DNA of 62,500 bases from NCBI RefSeq assembly GCF_964340395.1, contig NC_135551.1:19823503-19886002 (forward strand), in the 5' to 3' direction. Source of the DNA: Glandiceps talaboti (lineage: Eukaryota; Hemichordata; Enteropneusta; Spengelidae). The notes beneath the pieces were generated by a model. That model was not told the origin of the DNA. It saw only the letters and a list, made by a program, of their open reading frames with translations, and made no database searches. The position numbers were made by a program, and so were the translations under genes. Each line of letters starts with the position of its first letter. Positions within the stretch are counted from its first letter, which is position 1. Shown here piece after piece: positions 58,724 to 62,500 of the stretch.

Positions 58724-60085
58724 GTACACCTGGTGACACTTTTTCTTTGTACATGCCAAGAGTTAGCTGAGAATATATTATGTCTCGTCCCAAATATGTT
58801 TGAAAATATCTTGAGGACCACCACGGTAATATGATATCTTACATAATAAATGGTAGTCTGTGAGGTACACTGTGACAGGGCGCCCTCACACGTCAGTCAG
58901 GGCAAAACAACACAACATATCTTACAGTCTTAAAGTAAGTCAAAGAACTTTGAAAAGGAAAAAATAAATGTTAATTGTACTTTTTAATTTCAGCTACTTC
59001 GTCAGAAGGAAGAAAGCATGAAAGAGACAGATATTCTGATGTCTCACTTGACAGTGATGCAGGATAAAAACACCCACCTTGAGAACAGTTTGAGTGCTGA
59101 GACTCGTCTAAAGTTGGATTTATTTTCAGCTTTGGGAGATGCTAGACGTCAGTTGGAAATAGCACAAGGTAAGTCATCACAATTTTCTGTTCATCTTGTG
59201 TTTGATTTCCCCAGTTTATAAGTTTATCCTATATAATAATATTTATACAAGAAACGTCAAAATCACTGGTGAGAGAAATTAACCCATTGTGTTTTAACTT
59301 TCACCCGATATACACTGACTGGATGTAACGCACAGATTGTAATAGTGGATGCTAAAAACACAAACTTTAAGGGCACATGATTCAATCCCAGGGTCTCACA
59401 TTAAGATGGGCTCATTCTTTTGTTCAAAACCAACTTTTCTATAGGTGTGTAAGACGATGTTGTACACGACCAAATTTTAATTCGAATCTGACAAAGACCA
59501 ATAATTCAATCCCAGGTTCTCTCATTTGTGTTGGTGGGGGGGGGGGGGGGGGGGCATACAGATTACATAGGCTCATTCTTTTGTTTTAGACCAATTTTTG
59601 AAAGCTCTGTGTGACAACTTTTTTTTCAACAACATTTTAATCCAAATCTGACATGGGCTATTAAAGGCCCATGGTTCAGTCCCAGGTTCTCTCATCAGTG
59701 TTATCTTATCAGTGGAGCCATACTGAATAATTAGGATCATTCTTTGTTTTGGACCAACTTTTTCTATAGCTCTGCTTGATGACTGTTTTTCTCACCCAAT
59801 TTTTAATAATAATTTGACAATTGCCATTAAATTTCAACTCTTCTTTTTAATGTCTCCCCATCAGGTCAGCTTTCCAAGAAAGACATTGAAATCAATGAAC
59901 TCAAGTCCAAGATCGCAGAGGTAATGGCAGTGATGCCAGCCAGTACCTACCCTGGTGCTGTCACCTCCACAGTCAGCTCTGTCACGCCACGCTACTCCGC
60001 CAGTTTCTGTAACCTTGACGACGAGACCCACATGGGATCCTCTCTAGATCCAAACGCTTCTGTTTACCACCCCAAACAAAACTGA
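8214..60085 (+). CDS. MACO1: macoilin (TMEM57 family), 11 coding exons, 648 aa
   Basis: Macoilin is a conserved ER membrane protein, mainly neuronal; C. elegans MACO-1 affects neuronal excitability. Exons: 8214-8293, 33897-34038, 36322-36448, 42579-42711, 44831-45006, 47055-47484, 48784-48942, 50138-50317, 50701-50824, 58994-59168, 59865-60085. They sum to 1,947 nt in one open frame with stop TGA. Human macoilin is 664 aa, so this is full length. Order of parts: basic N-terminus (MKRRNAE...), multi-pass hydrophobic region (about 29-137, plus a further segment near 162-180), the MRLRKQKEV basic stretch, a low-complexity polar linker in exon 6 (220-363), and a coiled coil from about 364 to 600 including [11 protein letters not shown] and [16 protein letters not shown]. 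It ends with [10 protein letters not shown]. The start was chosen by homology and an A at -3; the upstream frame is open but has no ATG. Confidence 0.97.
11373..11458. repeat. 43-bp direct duplication
   Basis: Two near-identical head-to-tail copies starting TTTGTACAACATGAAATGAT, differing at about one base. No function suggested. Confidence 0.8.
11634..11901. mobile_element. possible short TIR element
   Basis: 268 bp bounded by 12-bp perfect inverted repeats CAGGGTGACTTA. It contains a CRE palindrome TGACGTCA at 11856-11863. The CAG terminus suggests a hAT-like MITE, but I find no convincing target duplication, so this is tentative. Confidence 0.45.
12998..13461. mobile_element. TA-flanked long-TIR element (MITE/foldback)
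   Basis: 464 bp starting CAACGGAAATCACAAACCCT and ending in its inverted counterpart. The arms remain alignable over roughly 90 bp or more. Both ends are flanked by TA (12996-12997 and 13462-13463), as expected for Tc1/mariner-type insertion. The interior repeats a TCTGGC-AGACAAAA theme in both orientations. No transposase is present. Confidence 0.75.
13786..14165 (-). mobile_element. tRNA-derived SINE, copy 2
   Basis: Inverted, near full-length copy of the SINE at 376-734, from the tRNA-like head (B-box complement GGCTCGAAC-like, slightly mutated) to the GCGCTATATAAG end and an ATAATAATG-like tail at 13786-13813. Confidence 0.85.
15177..15247. repeat. (TG)n microsatellite
   Basis: Uninterrupted dinucleotide repeat of about 35 units in macoilin intron 1. 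Confidence 0.97.
17115..17493 (+). mobile_element. PIF/Harbinger-like MITE, copy C
   Basis: 379 bp with terminal inverted repeats (GGCCAAATAAAAAAGGTTGT versus GGCATAAAAAAATGTGTGTG). The left flank is TAA (17112-17114) and the right flank AAA, a possible mutated duplication. Same family as copies A and B. Confidence 0.78.
19840..19942 (+). mobile_element. possible retroposon 3' tail
   Basis: Sequence ends AATAAAGAAATG then (AAATG)n and (AAAT)n, a common form of non-LTR retrotransposon 3' end. No coding remnant is visible, so identity is uncertain. Confidence 0.35.
21943..21967. repeat. G-rich run
   Basis: Sixteen or more Gs, one A, then seven Gs. Low-complexity tract in intron 1. Confidence 0.9.
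24481..24645. mobile_element. short hAT-like MITE with 5-bp duplication
   Basis: 165 bp starting CAGGGGTGAACAAATC and ending with its inverted copy. Flanked by ATATT on both sides (24476-24480 and 24646-24650). CAG termini suggest a hAT-related family with 5-bp target duplication. Non-coding. Confidence 0.75.
26359..26389. repeat. G homopolymer, about 31 nt
   Basis: Uninterrupted G tract. A second, 14-nt G run lies at 26597-26610. Length may be imprecise. Confidence 0.9.
26640..26950. repeat. degenerate repeat with GTCTAAAATGGGG words
   Basis: The word GTCTAAAATGGG recurs four times with irregular spacing among GGGGTGCACTTT-like phrases. It looks like an old dispersed repeat. No class assigned. 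Confidence 0.4.
27148..27169. repeat. A homopolymer, 22 nt
   Basis: Poly(A) tract in intron 1; no retroposon body recognised upstream. Confidence 0.9.
27955..28139. repeat. (GT)n compound microsatellite
   Basis: About 185 bp of GT repeats with GC/GTGG interruptions in the first half and pure GT in the second. It produces Cys-Val and Thr-His pseudo-frames. Confidence 0.97.
30860..30980. repeat. (GT)n/(TATG)n microsatellite
   Basis: Compound repeat immediately beyond the 3' end of the LINE remnant, on its tail side. Confidence 0.95.
30985..31540 (-). mobile_element. 5'-truncated LINE (non-LTR retrotransposon) 3' end
   Basis: A minus-strand frame ending at 31162 encodes about 125 residues typical of the region C-terminal to a LINE reverse transcriptase: [10 protein letters not shown], a zinc-binding pattern C-x2-C-x8-H-x4-C in [18 protein letters not shown], and a helical tail. 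The 3' UTR runs to about 30985 and ends at a T-rich/(CATA)n tail. The RT domain is absent. (TATG)n repeat also sits at the truncated side (31545-31570). Confidence 0.75.
32012..32485. repeat. two short tandem repeats (about 92 bp x2 and 96 bp x2.7)
   Basis: The phrase CTAATGTGTAGTGTAGCACA recurs at 32012 and 32104. From about 32215, AGATTGACTGACTCAGTGAC recurs at 32251, 32347 and 32443, giving a 96-bp period. No function apparent. Confidence 0.85.
33008..33103. repeat. long imperfect hairpin
   Basis: Arms 33008-33048 and 33067-33103 are inverted (ATAAACTTT...AAAGCTG), with a 3-4 base indel and an 18-bp loop. It lies about 0.8 kb upstream of macoilin exon 2. It may be a foldback element; no target duplication was resolved. 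Confidence 0.7.
33897..34038 (+). CDS. MACO1: macoilin exon 2
   Basis: 142 nt giving residues 27-74. It starts STFLYLKF, contains a first membrane segment (about 29-49, WALVLLADF) and a second hydrophobic stretch (YLWPFWLLL), and ends YDSFKYQGL at phase 0. Acceptor TTTTTATGCAG, donor GTAAGTC. Confidence 0.95.
34039..36321 (+). other. macoilin intron 2
   Basis: 2.28 kb. Contains the MITE at 34597-34876. The rest is AT-rich without a recognisable gene. Confidence 0.88.
34597..34876. mobile_element. short hAT-like MITE with CACAT duplication
   Basis: 280 bp with terminal inverted repeats CAGAGCTCGAAATTAAC versus CAGAGCTCAAAATTAAC, flanked by CACAT at 34592-34596 and 34877-34881. The interior carries short inverted GTAGTAG/CTACTAC words. 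No coding capacity. Confidence 0.75.
36322..36448 (+). CDS. MACO1: macoilin exon 3
   Basis: Residues 75-116 plus one base. It encodes two adjoining hydrophobic segments (AFSVFF...CLLFIP and [17 protein letters not shown]). Acceptor GTTTGCAG, donor GTAAGTT, phase 1. Confidence 0.95.
36527..36580. repeat. (GT)n microsatellite
   Basis: Pure dinucleotide repeat about 80 bp past the exon 3 donor. Confidence 0.95.
37287..38531. mobile_element. CpG-rich 1.25-kb DNA transposon with 6-bp duplication
   Basis: Termini are CAGAGGTCGC in inverted orientation (10 bp perfect), with GGCATG direct repeats at 37281-37286 and 38532-38537. Both subterminal regions repeat a GACGC/GCGTC word several times. The interior is richer in CpG than the flanks. 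Frames of up to about 86 codons, including one of 47 aa from an ATG at 37902, resemble no transposase I know, so it is probably non-autonomous. CAG termini with a 6-bp duplication suggest a hAT-related group; Dada-type elements also make 6-7 bp duplications. Confidence 0.75.
38547..38594. repeat. (TGTC)n(TG)n microsatellite
   Basis: Tetranucleotide then dinucleotide repeat, directly beside the right end of the 37287-38531 element. It belongs to the pre-insertion sequence. Confidence 0.93.
38600..39180. repeat. degenerate tandem repeat, about 120-160 bp units
   Basis: The phrases AACTACTGGGCAGATTGG, AACCACTGAGCAGATTGG and AACTGCTGGACCGATTGC, each followed by GAAATTTGGTGG-like sequence, recur about four times with divergence. 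This is an old tandem or dispersed repeat. Similar sequence continues left of the transposon near 37140-37286, so the transposon inserted into it. Confidence 0.6.
40340..41290. promoter_or_regulatory. CpG-rich patch with CCAAT and CRE motifs
   Basis: CpG density rises above the surrounding intron. Motifs: inverted CCAAT (CGATTGGCTG) near 40437, a perfect CRE palindrome TGACGTCA at 41163-41170 and CCAAT at 41193-41197. No spliced gene is recognisable in either direction. It could be an intronic promoter or enhancer, or the remains of an element. Confidence 0.35.
40730..40802. repeat. cluster of CGTAATTACG palindromes
   Basis: The palindrome CGTAATTACG occurs three times in about 60 bp within AAAAAGTCGTAATTACGAGA-type units, the last in inverted context, next to a partial copy (CATAATTACGACA). 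It could form hairpins. Likely a repeat family or satellite remnant. Confidence 0.7.
42105..42140. repeat. (GTAC)n microsatellite
   Basis: Self-complementary tetranucleotide repeat of about 8 units, containing overlapping CGTACG palindromes. Confidence 0.92.
42293..42436. repeat. (CATA)n(CA)n microsatellite
   Basis: About 80 bp of tetranucleotide repeat followed by about 60 bp of CA repeat, some 140 bp upstream of macoilin exon 4. Confidence 0.97.
42579..42711 (+). CDS. MACO1: macoilin exon 4
   Basis: Completes the [12 protein letters not shown] membrane segment (about 117-137) and ends [12 protein letters not shown] plus two bases of a Cys codon. Acceptor TTTCTGCAG, donor GTAAGTG. The loop RELRTALP is a few residues longer than I recall for vertebrates. 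Confidence 0.95.
42712..44830 (+). other. macoilin intron 4
   Basis: 2.1 kb with a (CAA)n tract at 42839-42862, a 67-bp direct duplication around 43101-43235, and a probable LINE tail ending near 43797. Otherwise no feature seen. Confidence 0.85.
43280..43797 (+). mobile_element. possible LINE 3' end
   Basis: A 100-codon frame (43309-43611) with no family resemblance is followed by a T-rich tract, AATAAA and (ATTC)n ending near 43797, a tail form seen in CR1/L2-type LINEs. The evidence is mainly the tail, so it is tentative. Confidence 0.35.
44831..45006 (+). CDS. MACO1: macoilin exon 5
   Basis: Residues 161-219, from the end of the Cys codon through [20 protein letters not shown], the basic RLRKQKEV and [12 protein letters not shown]. 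It ends in a Gln/Thr-rich stretch before the donor GTATGTA. Confidence 0.95.
45549..46784. repeat. 35-bp minisatellite, about 35 units
   Basis: Unit GAATACTATAGGGCATCATA followed by ACCTACCGTACTGCT. Variants occur at a few positions (AACC/AGCC, CTGCTG/CTGGTG/CTGCTA, CCGTA/CCATA). The length is highly regular. No splice-site or coding signal is evident. Confidence 0.97.
46824..46845. repeat. C homopolymer, about 22 nt
   Basis: Lies 40 bp past the 35-bp array; like the G run beside the EED array, it flanks a minisatellite. Confidence 0.9.
47055..47484 (+). CDS. MACO1: macoilin exon 6 (polar linker)
   Basis: 430 nt, residues 220-362. A Lys/Asn/Ser/Thr-rich disordered linker, poorly conserved in sequence but in the same place and of similar size as in vertebrates. 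A recognisable remnant is [14 protein letters not shown]. The donor G/GTACGA is weak; a 46-bp tandem array begins about 20 bp beyond it. Confidence 0.9.
47500..48328. repeat. 46-bp minisatellite, about 18 units, near macoilin exon 6 donor
   Basis: Unit GTGCAGATCACTGAATGTCA then TCCGTTAGAATGTCATGTTGTGTATG, with shorter 41-44 bp variants that alternate in the first half. It starts about 16 bp beyond the exon 6 donor and fills most of intron 6. Confidence 0.95.
48784..48942 (+). CDS. MACO1: macoilin exon 7
   Basis: Residues 363-415. Start of the coiled coil: [20 protein letters not shown] followed by QELRSQI. Acceptor ATATGTACAG, donor AA/GTAAGTA. Both neighbouring junctions continue in phase 2. 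Confidence 0.95.
48943..50137 (+). other. macoilin intron 7
   Basis: 1.2 kb. A roughly 95-bp imperfect duplication (CGCCATCTTGAAT...GTGAAAGGT) lies at about 49050-49225, and a C10/A11/(CAAA)n tract at 49820-49887. No gene. Confidence 0.85.
50138..50317 (+). CDS. MACO1: macoilin exon 8
   Basis: Residues 416-475, continuing the coiled coil through KDKQN-like [15 protein letters not shown] to AVALATAR. Acceptor CATGTCACAG, donor GTAAGAT. Confidence 0.95.
50701..50824 (+). CDS. MACO1: macoilin exon 9
   Basis: Residues 476-517, [20 protein letters not shown] then coiled coil ending EKEAE at phase 0. The acceptor has a T-rich tract then ACACAG; the donor is GTCAGTG. The following intron holds the DIRS insertion. 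Confidence 0.93.
51203..51338 (+). repeat. DIRS left inverted terminal repeat
   Basis: 136 bp, base-for-base complementary as far as I can read to 58388-58523. Starts GAAAATACTCACCTTTATTA. Terminal identity argues for a recent insertion. Confidence 0.95.
51615..53909 (+). CDS. DIRS gag-like protein (764 aa)
   Basis: ATG in a good context (AACCATGC). The frame stays open further upstream, but without gag-like sequence. The N-terminus has a Cys/His cluster (about residues 10-43: CGHVFH, CPSCRKC, CGHW), possibly zinc binding. A Ser/Pro-rich middle and an RS-dipeptide stretch (about 327-370) follow, then a helical central domain and an Arg/Gly-rich C-terminus (about 715-745) suited to RNA binding. 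The last part overlaps the pol frame by about 30 nt. Role as gag is inferred from position and composition. Confidence 0.75.
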   Translation: MLPNQKKGSCGHVFHIEDLHKFCPSCRKCSRTSPCKTVCGHWADDQWQEFDKPIESSRKPKSKQSKRTSAAPSTDLDKFSGKSCVSVGSPTTKRPSEGEVLTTTGSEVRVSRGPMQDSSDKGRPDTGIVSGECPVITDSPSSYKADSRSPSPTPQYSGRFREPPRRTDVNPSSRPHTVQGSFSERQTMPSNSLDSSRGVIPEVKRRTSRPTASGSHDQSPDPRSIPWPPTGTLPYPFNAMGYPQGETSTDLDPRQNPLPWTAFGQPTGFWPPPNYWSPYGYPPTMDTHQSRGPWGGGDRDRERSRPPYDRSQCHRRSRNPQTERDIGVLRSRRDRSRSPRRSHSPPRRGDRRSSLSPRRSSRPRIPVTREERSPSSSPTRFCRLQGERFGSLWRRDPDEMSLTAPEDRDLLGGADHSDDDRVRPPPSESEGRAPSPERFTDIPFSQCVEWVYQQFPDKCTRPTATNSVQSETSLALEGQLEQTEYQPATLPLSAMVTSVQGKVSSEVCGKGPGQPPMRMNRYPWFRYPGKPYRTHATDQRVNFPQLDTDADAVDQDRDGFKNTTIDNKHLSRLGEGYALSLRIFSSIDWFLATTVSEMRSAHPDSQKIFRLMQVVNKALSHVTEQTTRSRAALLLLQRDAFLRRNSIVLPTELKQEVRAAPIDAPSLFAGTLTSIANRASEAKQRERLIFDTPCSKPHTNFKQSPVSSKSPVTNISRGSQRGRGRGRQTSRGRGRGKPQWSVTNKDSKPGPPSERGASGFAQHS
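52591..54467 (+). repeat. 1,877-bp tandem duplication, copy 1
   Basis: Covers the gag RS region through the start of RT. All sampled landmarks recur exactly 1,877 bp later with no difference noticed. Breakpoints share only CA. Confidence 0.95.
53881..54467 (+). pseudogene. DIRS pol N-terminal part, copy 1 (truncated)
   Basis: Pre-RT linker ([20 protein letters not shown]) in one frame. After a run of A and G near 54155 the RT start continues in another frame ([32 protein letters not shown]). It is cut at the duplication junction 54467. Confidence 0.85.
54176..55786 (+). pseudogene. chimeric frame: RT start fused to gag C-terminal half
   Basis: 536 codons open. Residues 1-97 are the RT fingers region; the rest is a verbatim repeat of the gag RS-rich region to the gag stop. 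The fusion is in frame only because of where the duplication joined. There is no reason to think it functions. Confidence 0.85.
54468..56344 (+). repeat. 1,877-bp tandem duplication, copy 2
   Basis: Second copy, continuous with the unique downstream pol sequence at 56345. Either a recent duplication during replication or an assembly artefact. Confidence 0.95.
55758..57120 (+). pseudogene. DIRS pol copy 2: RT remnant, RNase H and post-RNase H domain
   Basis: RT fingers and first palm motif ([11 protein letters not shown], near 56243-56275) are followed within about 100 bp by the post-RT linker ([14 protein letters not shown]), so most of RT, including the YxDD motif, is deleted. RNase H-like sequence ([41 protein letters not shown]) follows in a third frame after an A run near 56402. 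A G run near 56631 switches frame to a domain typical of DIRS/Pat pol ([32 protein letters not shown]). A short deletion near 56730 is suspected between RARHLP and QEVANQ. Confidence 0.85.
57121..58175 (+). pseudogene. DIRS tyrosine recombinase
   Basis: N-terminal SAM-like region ([27 protein letters not shown]) lies in one frame. An A run near 57338 shifts to the frame that continues YRAAIAST to the stop at 58175. Catalytic motifs are visible: the first Arg in [11 protein letters not shown] (57590-57620), H-x2-R in AHEVR (His 57990, Arg 57999), and the Tyr in SYYLRD (58095-58100). The catalytic domain is intact; only the one-base slip separates it from its N-terminus, and that may be a sequencing error. 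Confidence 0.88.
58221..58318 (+). other. DIRS internal complementary region
   Basis: Positions 58221-58268 are the exact complement of the left end (51190-51237). Positions 58269-58318 are the complement of the right end (about 58507-58557). This is the circle-junction template that DIRS elements use to complete their ends during replication. Confidence 0.92.
58388..58523 (-). repeat. DIRS right inverted terminal repeat
   Basis: Perfect inverted partner of 51203-51338. Outside it lies a unique terminal extension (58524-58557) that is also copied in the internal complementary region. Confidence 0.95.
58639..58720. repeat. (CA)n microsatellite
   Basis: About 80 bp of CA repeat with one CATA interruption, 270 bp before macoilin exon 10. 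Confidence 0.97.
58994..59168 (+). CDS. MACO1: macoilin exon 10
   Basis: Residues 518-575. Contains [20 protein letters not shown] and the strongly conserved [18 protein letters not shown]. Acceptor TTTAATTTCAG, donor GTAAGTC. Confidence 0.95.
59169..59864 (+). other. macoilin intron 10 with degenerate ~160-bp triplication
   Basis: The phrase CATTCTTTTGTT...ACCAA recurs near 59412, 59574 and 59740, with matching TCAATCCCAGGTTCTC stretches, giving three diverged head-to-tail units. A 19-nt G run lies at 59536-59554. Confidence 0.75.
59865..60085 (+). CDS. MACO1: macoilin exon 11 and stop
   Basis: Residues 576-648: [34 protein letters not shown], a Ser/Thr-rich tail and [10 protein letters not shown] before TGA. 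The ending matches the vertebrate C-terminus. A possible internal donor GAG/GTAATG at 59921 could join the downstream exon candidate at 60881. Confidence 0.95.
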
Positions 60086-60419
60086 AAAAAATACCATTTT
60101 GTTCATTAACCATTATTACCACGTTGCCAGAATTAAGAATAGTAAGAAACATTTTAAAATACATTATTTTTCACGCAAATTTATCCATTTGAAAAGAGGA
60201 CGAAGAGGCTAATGAGATTGTGGTTATTTTTCGTTGTAAAGAAAATATTAAATTATATACCTTGTGATGTTATTGAGAAGATATTCAAAACTGCAAAAAA
60301 ATTTATAATTTGCCTAAAAAATGAGAATCGTAAAGGTAATTGTCAAAACTCCTTATTTCAGTTGAATTATAAATCTACAGTGCAAAAATAAGCACAGGAT
60401 AATGAAAACCAAGCAGCTC

Positions 60420-60425
60420 AATAAA
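60420..60425 (+). terminator. candidate macoilin poly(A) signal
   Basis: AATAAA, 335 bp after the stop codon. Other AATAAA hexamers occur further down (near 61697), so the true site is not certain. Confidence 0.4.
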
Positions 60426-60880
60426 TACGGAAATTCAATTATTTACAGTCAATTTCTGATTACAGTGAAGTTGAACTTGTGTGTTAACTTTATAGAATAT
60501 TTCATTTAGGCATCAAATGAGATTTGCATCAAAATTATTAAAGTCATGTCACAGGCTAAACTCTGAAGTAGGCTGAATTCTTGTCAACGACAAAACCCTC
60601 AGACATCTTGACCTGTAGGTGGCAGTATTGTTTAAAATAGTTCTATTTGACTTGGCAGTTCAAAGATGTATTATGCGATAAGCAGTATACTTCTTTTTAT
60701 CTTGCTTCAAGTACACTTTTTTCATTGCATGTGAAATGATATCATAAGTCAGATGAAACAATTCTGATCTGAAGAGAATTACTTGAAAGTTTTAGTTAAC
60801 ATTTCTTGCTCACAATATTTAAATAAGCTGATTCGCAAACCGCTGCTTGCCAGTTAAATTTTGTCATTGTTTCCCCACAG

Positions 60881-60925
60881 GAGCTGGATTATTTTCGATT
60901 TGTGAGATCGAGACTAGATTTATGA
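60881..60925 (+). CDS. candidate alternative last exon of macoilin
   Basis: A strong acceptor (TTTTGTCATTGTTTCCCCACAG-type tract ending 60880) precedes a phase 0 frame reading ELDYFRFVRSRLDL then TGA. An in-phase donor-like GAG/GTAATG lies in exon 11 at 59921, just after KIAE. Splicing these would replace the conserved VMAVMP...VYHP tail by 14 residues. I have no transcript evidence. Confidence 0.35.
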   Translation, partial: ELDYFRFVRSRLDL

Positions 60926-62500
60926 ACTGAACACAGTTCTATACATAAACAATAGACCTGTTGCCAGTTCCAAGATACATTGCACGTCTCTCCATGCACT
61001 GCCATGTATTGTGTATGCATTGAGGGGGATGGTTGTCACCTGACCGTACCCTGGGTTCACCTGTAAAATCACTGTCTGTCATTGATGGTGTTTAGTCCTT
61101 GTTCTATAAAAATCACTCATAATCAAAGACGTCAACATGTTTTTCCATCATTTCCTGATGAAAATGTTATTTCAAACATAAAAGACAAAACAAGACTAAC
61201 TGTAACAACCTAAGCAACATCCTCTCACGCAATGCATCTTGGAACCGGAAAATCAACTTTTGGTTATTTCATAATGATGTACATCCAGTGATTGATCAAA
61301 AAAAAAAGCTGATAATCCACAACATTAATATGTACAGAATACTTTGTTACCGTATAGAGAAGACACACAATGCATCTTAGATAACGACAGATAAAAATGA
61401 TGTATAGTTATAGAGAAGGCTGTGTGTACAGACCTTCAAACATGATAAATAACATGAAATGAATAAGGATAGCGAAGATGAGAAAAATGAACGATTATAT
61501 GCATGGTGTATAATTTCATGACAATCTGACCAGGTGCCTTCAATGACATGTCTCATCAAAGTATTGTGTCATGTGACTGTCACATGACTCCAAGGCCATG
61601 TGATGATCACATGGTTCCATGTCAATCCTACAAATGACATGAAATTGTGAAGAGCTACATATTTTGATGTTAGTATTCTTGACTATACAAACAAAGAAAT
61701 AAATCATGTGATGGTCACATGATTCATAGCCTAAGTCATTTGACCGTCACATGGTTTTTGCAATGACCAAAGTGTACTGTCCCACATGATTCATCACTAG
61801 TCCCTCAGATTGACATGAATTTGTACCCATGTTTAAGATGTAGTACCGTAGTCTTTATTCTGGCAACGTGATAATGACATCAACCAAAACACCCAATGAA
61901 AACATTGGATCAGACCATTTAAATGAGAAGGTTTAATTTTTTTACCAATTTACTGGCTGACACACACATGTTGTCCTTTTACTCTTATCCTGCACTTTAT
62001 TATTCTTTGGAAAACAATGTTTAGTATAATTACGTAAAATTTGCTTGCCTATAGTTCGTGTGTGGTCAACCTTTCCAATGTTACAGTTAATATTCCACTT
62101 TTTCCCACCCTCCGAAACGTGTTGGCTCTGTCCCCTCCGTACACGTCCACCAACCCCCATACCGAGTGGACTGGTCCATCAGAACAATCAGGTGAAACCA
62201 TTGTTTTAGATTGTAAGGGTTGAAAGTTTCTCAGTGAATGTTGCAAAAAAGTTGGATTTTCCTGCAAAGAAGTTTTATTTATCATATACTGCCATTTGGT
62301 ATTTATCATTCTTGTGGGTGTCACGTTGGTGACTTTTTTTCAGCCACAGAAAGCAGTACTGTTATTTATTAGTTTTATAAACTTCATTCATCATGAAGGA
62401 AAATGAGAGATTTGAAAAAAAAAAATGGAAAGATGTATGGCTAAGGTTCATATTGACAGATGCTATGATTCGAATGAGTGATGTTTGGTATGTTGTATAT

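Larger units (their letters stand above)
50825..58993 (+). other. macoilin intron 9 hosting the DIRS element
   Basis: 8.17 kb, of which about 7.37 kb is the DIRS element, in the same orientation as macoilin. Without it the intron would be about 0.8 kb. A (CA)n repeat follows at 58639-58720. Confidence 0.9.
60086..62500 (+). other. macoilin 3' UTR and downstream region
   Basis: Begins as macoilin 3' UTR. Candidate poly(A) signal AATAAA at 60420-60425. A possible alternative terminal exon lies at 60881-60925 and a TCACATGA/TCATGTGA-rich stretch at 61555-61760. No other gene is recognisable; short frames of up to 91 codons have no family resemblance. Confidence 0.75.

Noticed and set aside
62041-62324. 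Short frames at the right end as a neighbouring gene
   Set aside because: 60-91 codons, overlapping on both strands, no recognisable domain or splice pattern.

Overview
This is a low-GC animal (metazoan) nuclear genome window with long introns, GT-AG splice sites, many microsatellites and minisatellites, frequent ACATGTA-type words and several families of transposable elements. The proteins are slowly evolving and close to their vertebrate counterparts. A marine invertebrate, from the deuterostomes or lophotrochozoans, fits best; the sequence alone does not name the species.

Two conserved genes lie head to head. On the minus strand, positions 1-7405 hold the 5' part of EED, the WD40 subunit of Polycomb repressive complex 2: exons 1-4 complete, plus the first 10 bases of exon 5 at the window edge. 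On the plus strand, 8214-60085 holds a complete macoilin gene (MACO1/TMEM57) with 11 coding exons and 648 residues, all joined by in-phase GT-AG introns. The 808-bp gap between the two start codons is a presumed shared divergent promoter with NRF1-like and CRE-like sites. The two proteins act in unrelated processes (chromatin silencing; ER membrane protein of neurons), so only regulatory coupling can be suggested.

The rest is intronic or downstream DNA. EED intron 3 carries 50 tandem 48-bp units. The unit next to exon 3 is the real exon 3/intron 3 splice donor, so the gene has about 50 copies of a near-consensus 5' splice site. Macoilin intron 6 has a 46-bp array starting about 20 bp from its donor, and intron 5 has a 35-bp array of about 35 units. 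Macoilin intron 9 contains a 7.4-kb DIRS-type tyrosine-recombinase retrotransposon with perfect 136-bp inverted terminal repeats and an internal complementary region. It also has a perfect 1,877-bp internal tandem duplication that fuses reverse-transcriptase to gag sequence. Its pol is broken.

Smaller elements resolved by their terminal repeats are three PIF/Harbinger-like MITEs with TAA target duplications, a CpG-rich 1.25-kb element with a 6-bp target duplication, two short elements with 5-bp duplications, a TA-flanked long-TIR element, a tRNA-derived SINE in two copies, and truncated LINE 3' ends. Downstream of the macoilin stop, a spliceable alternative terminal exon at 60881-60925 is possible. 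The last 2.4 kb shows no recognisable gene.
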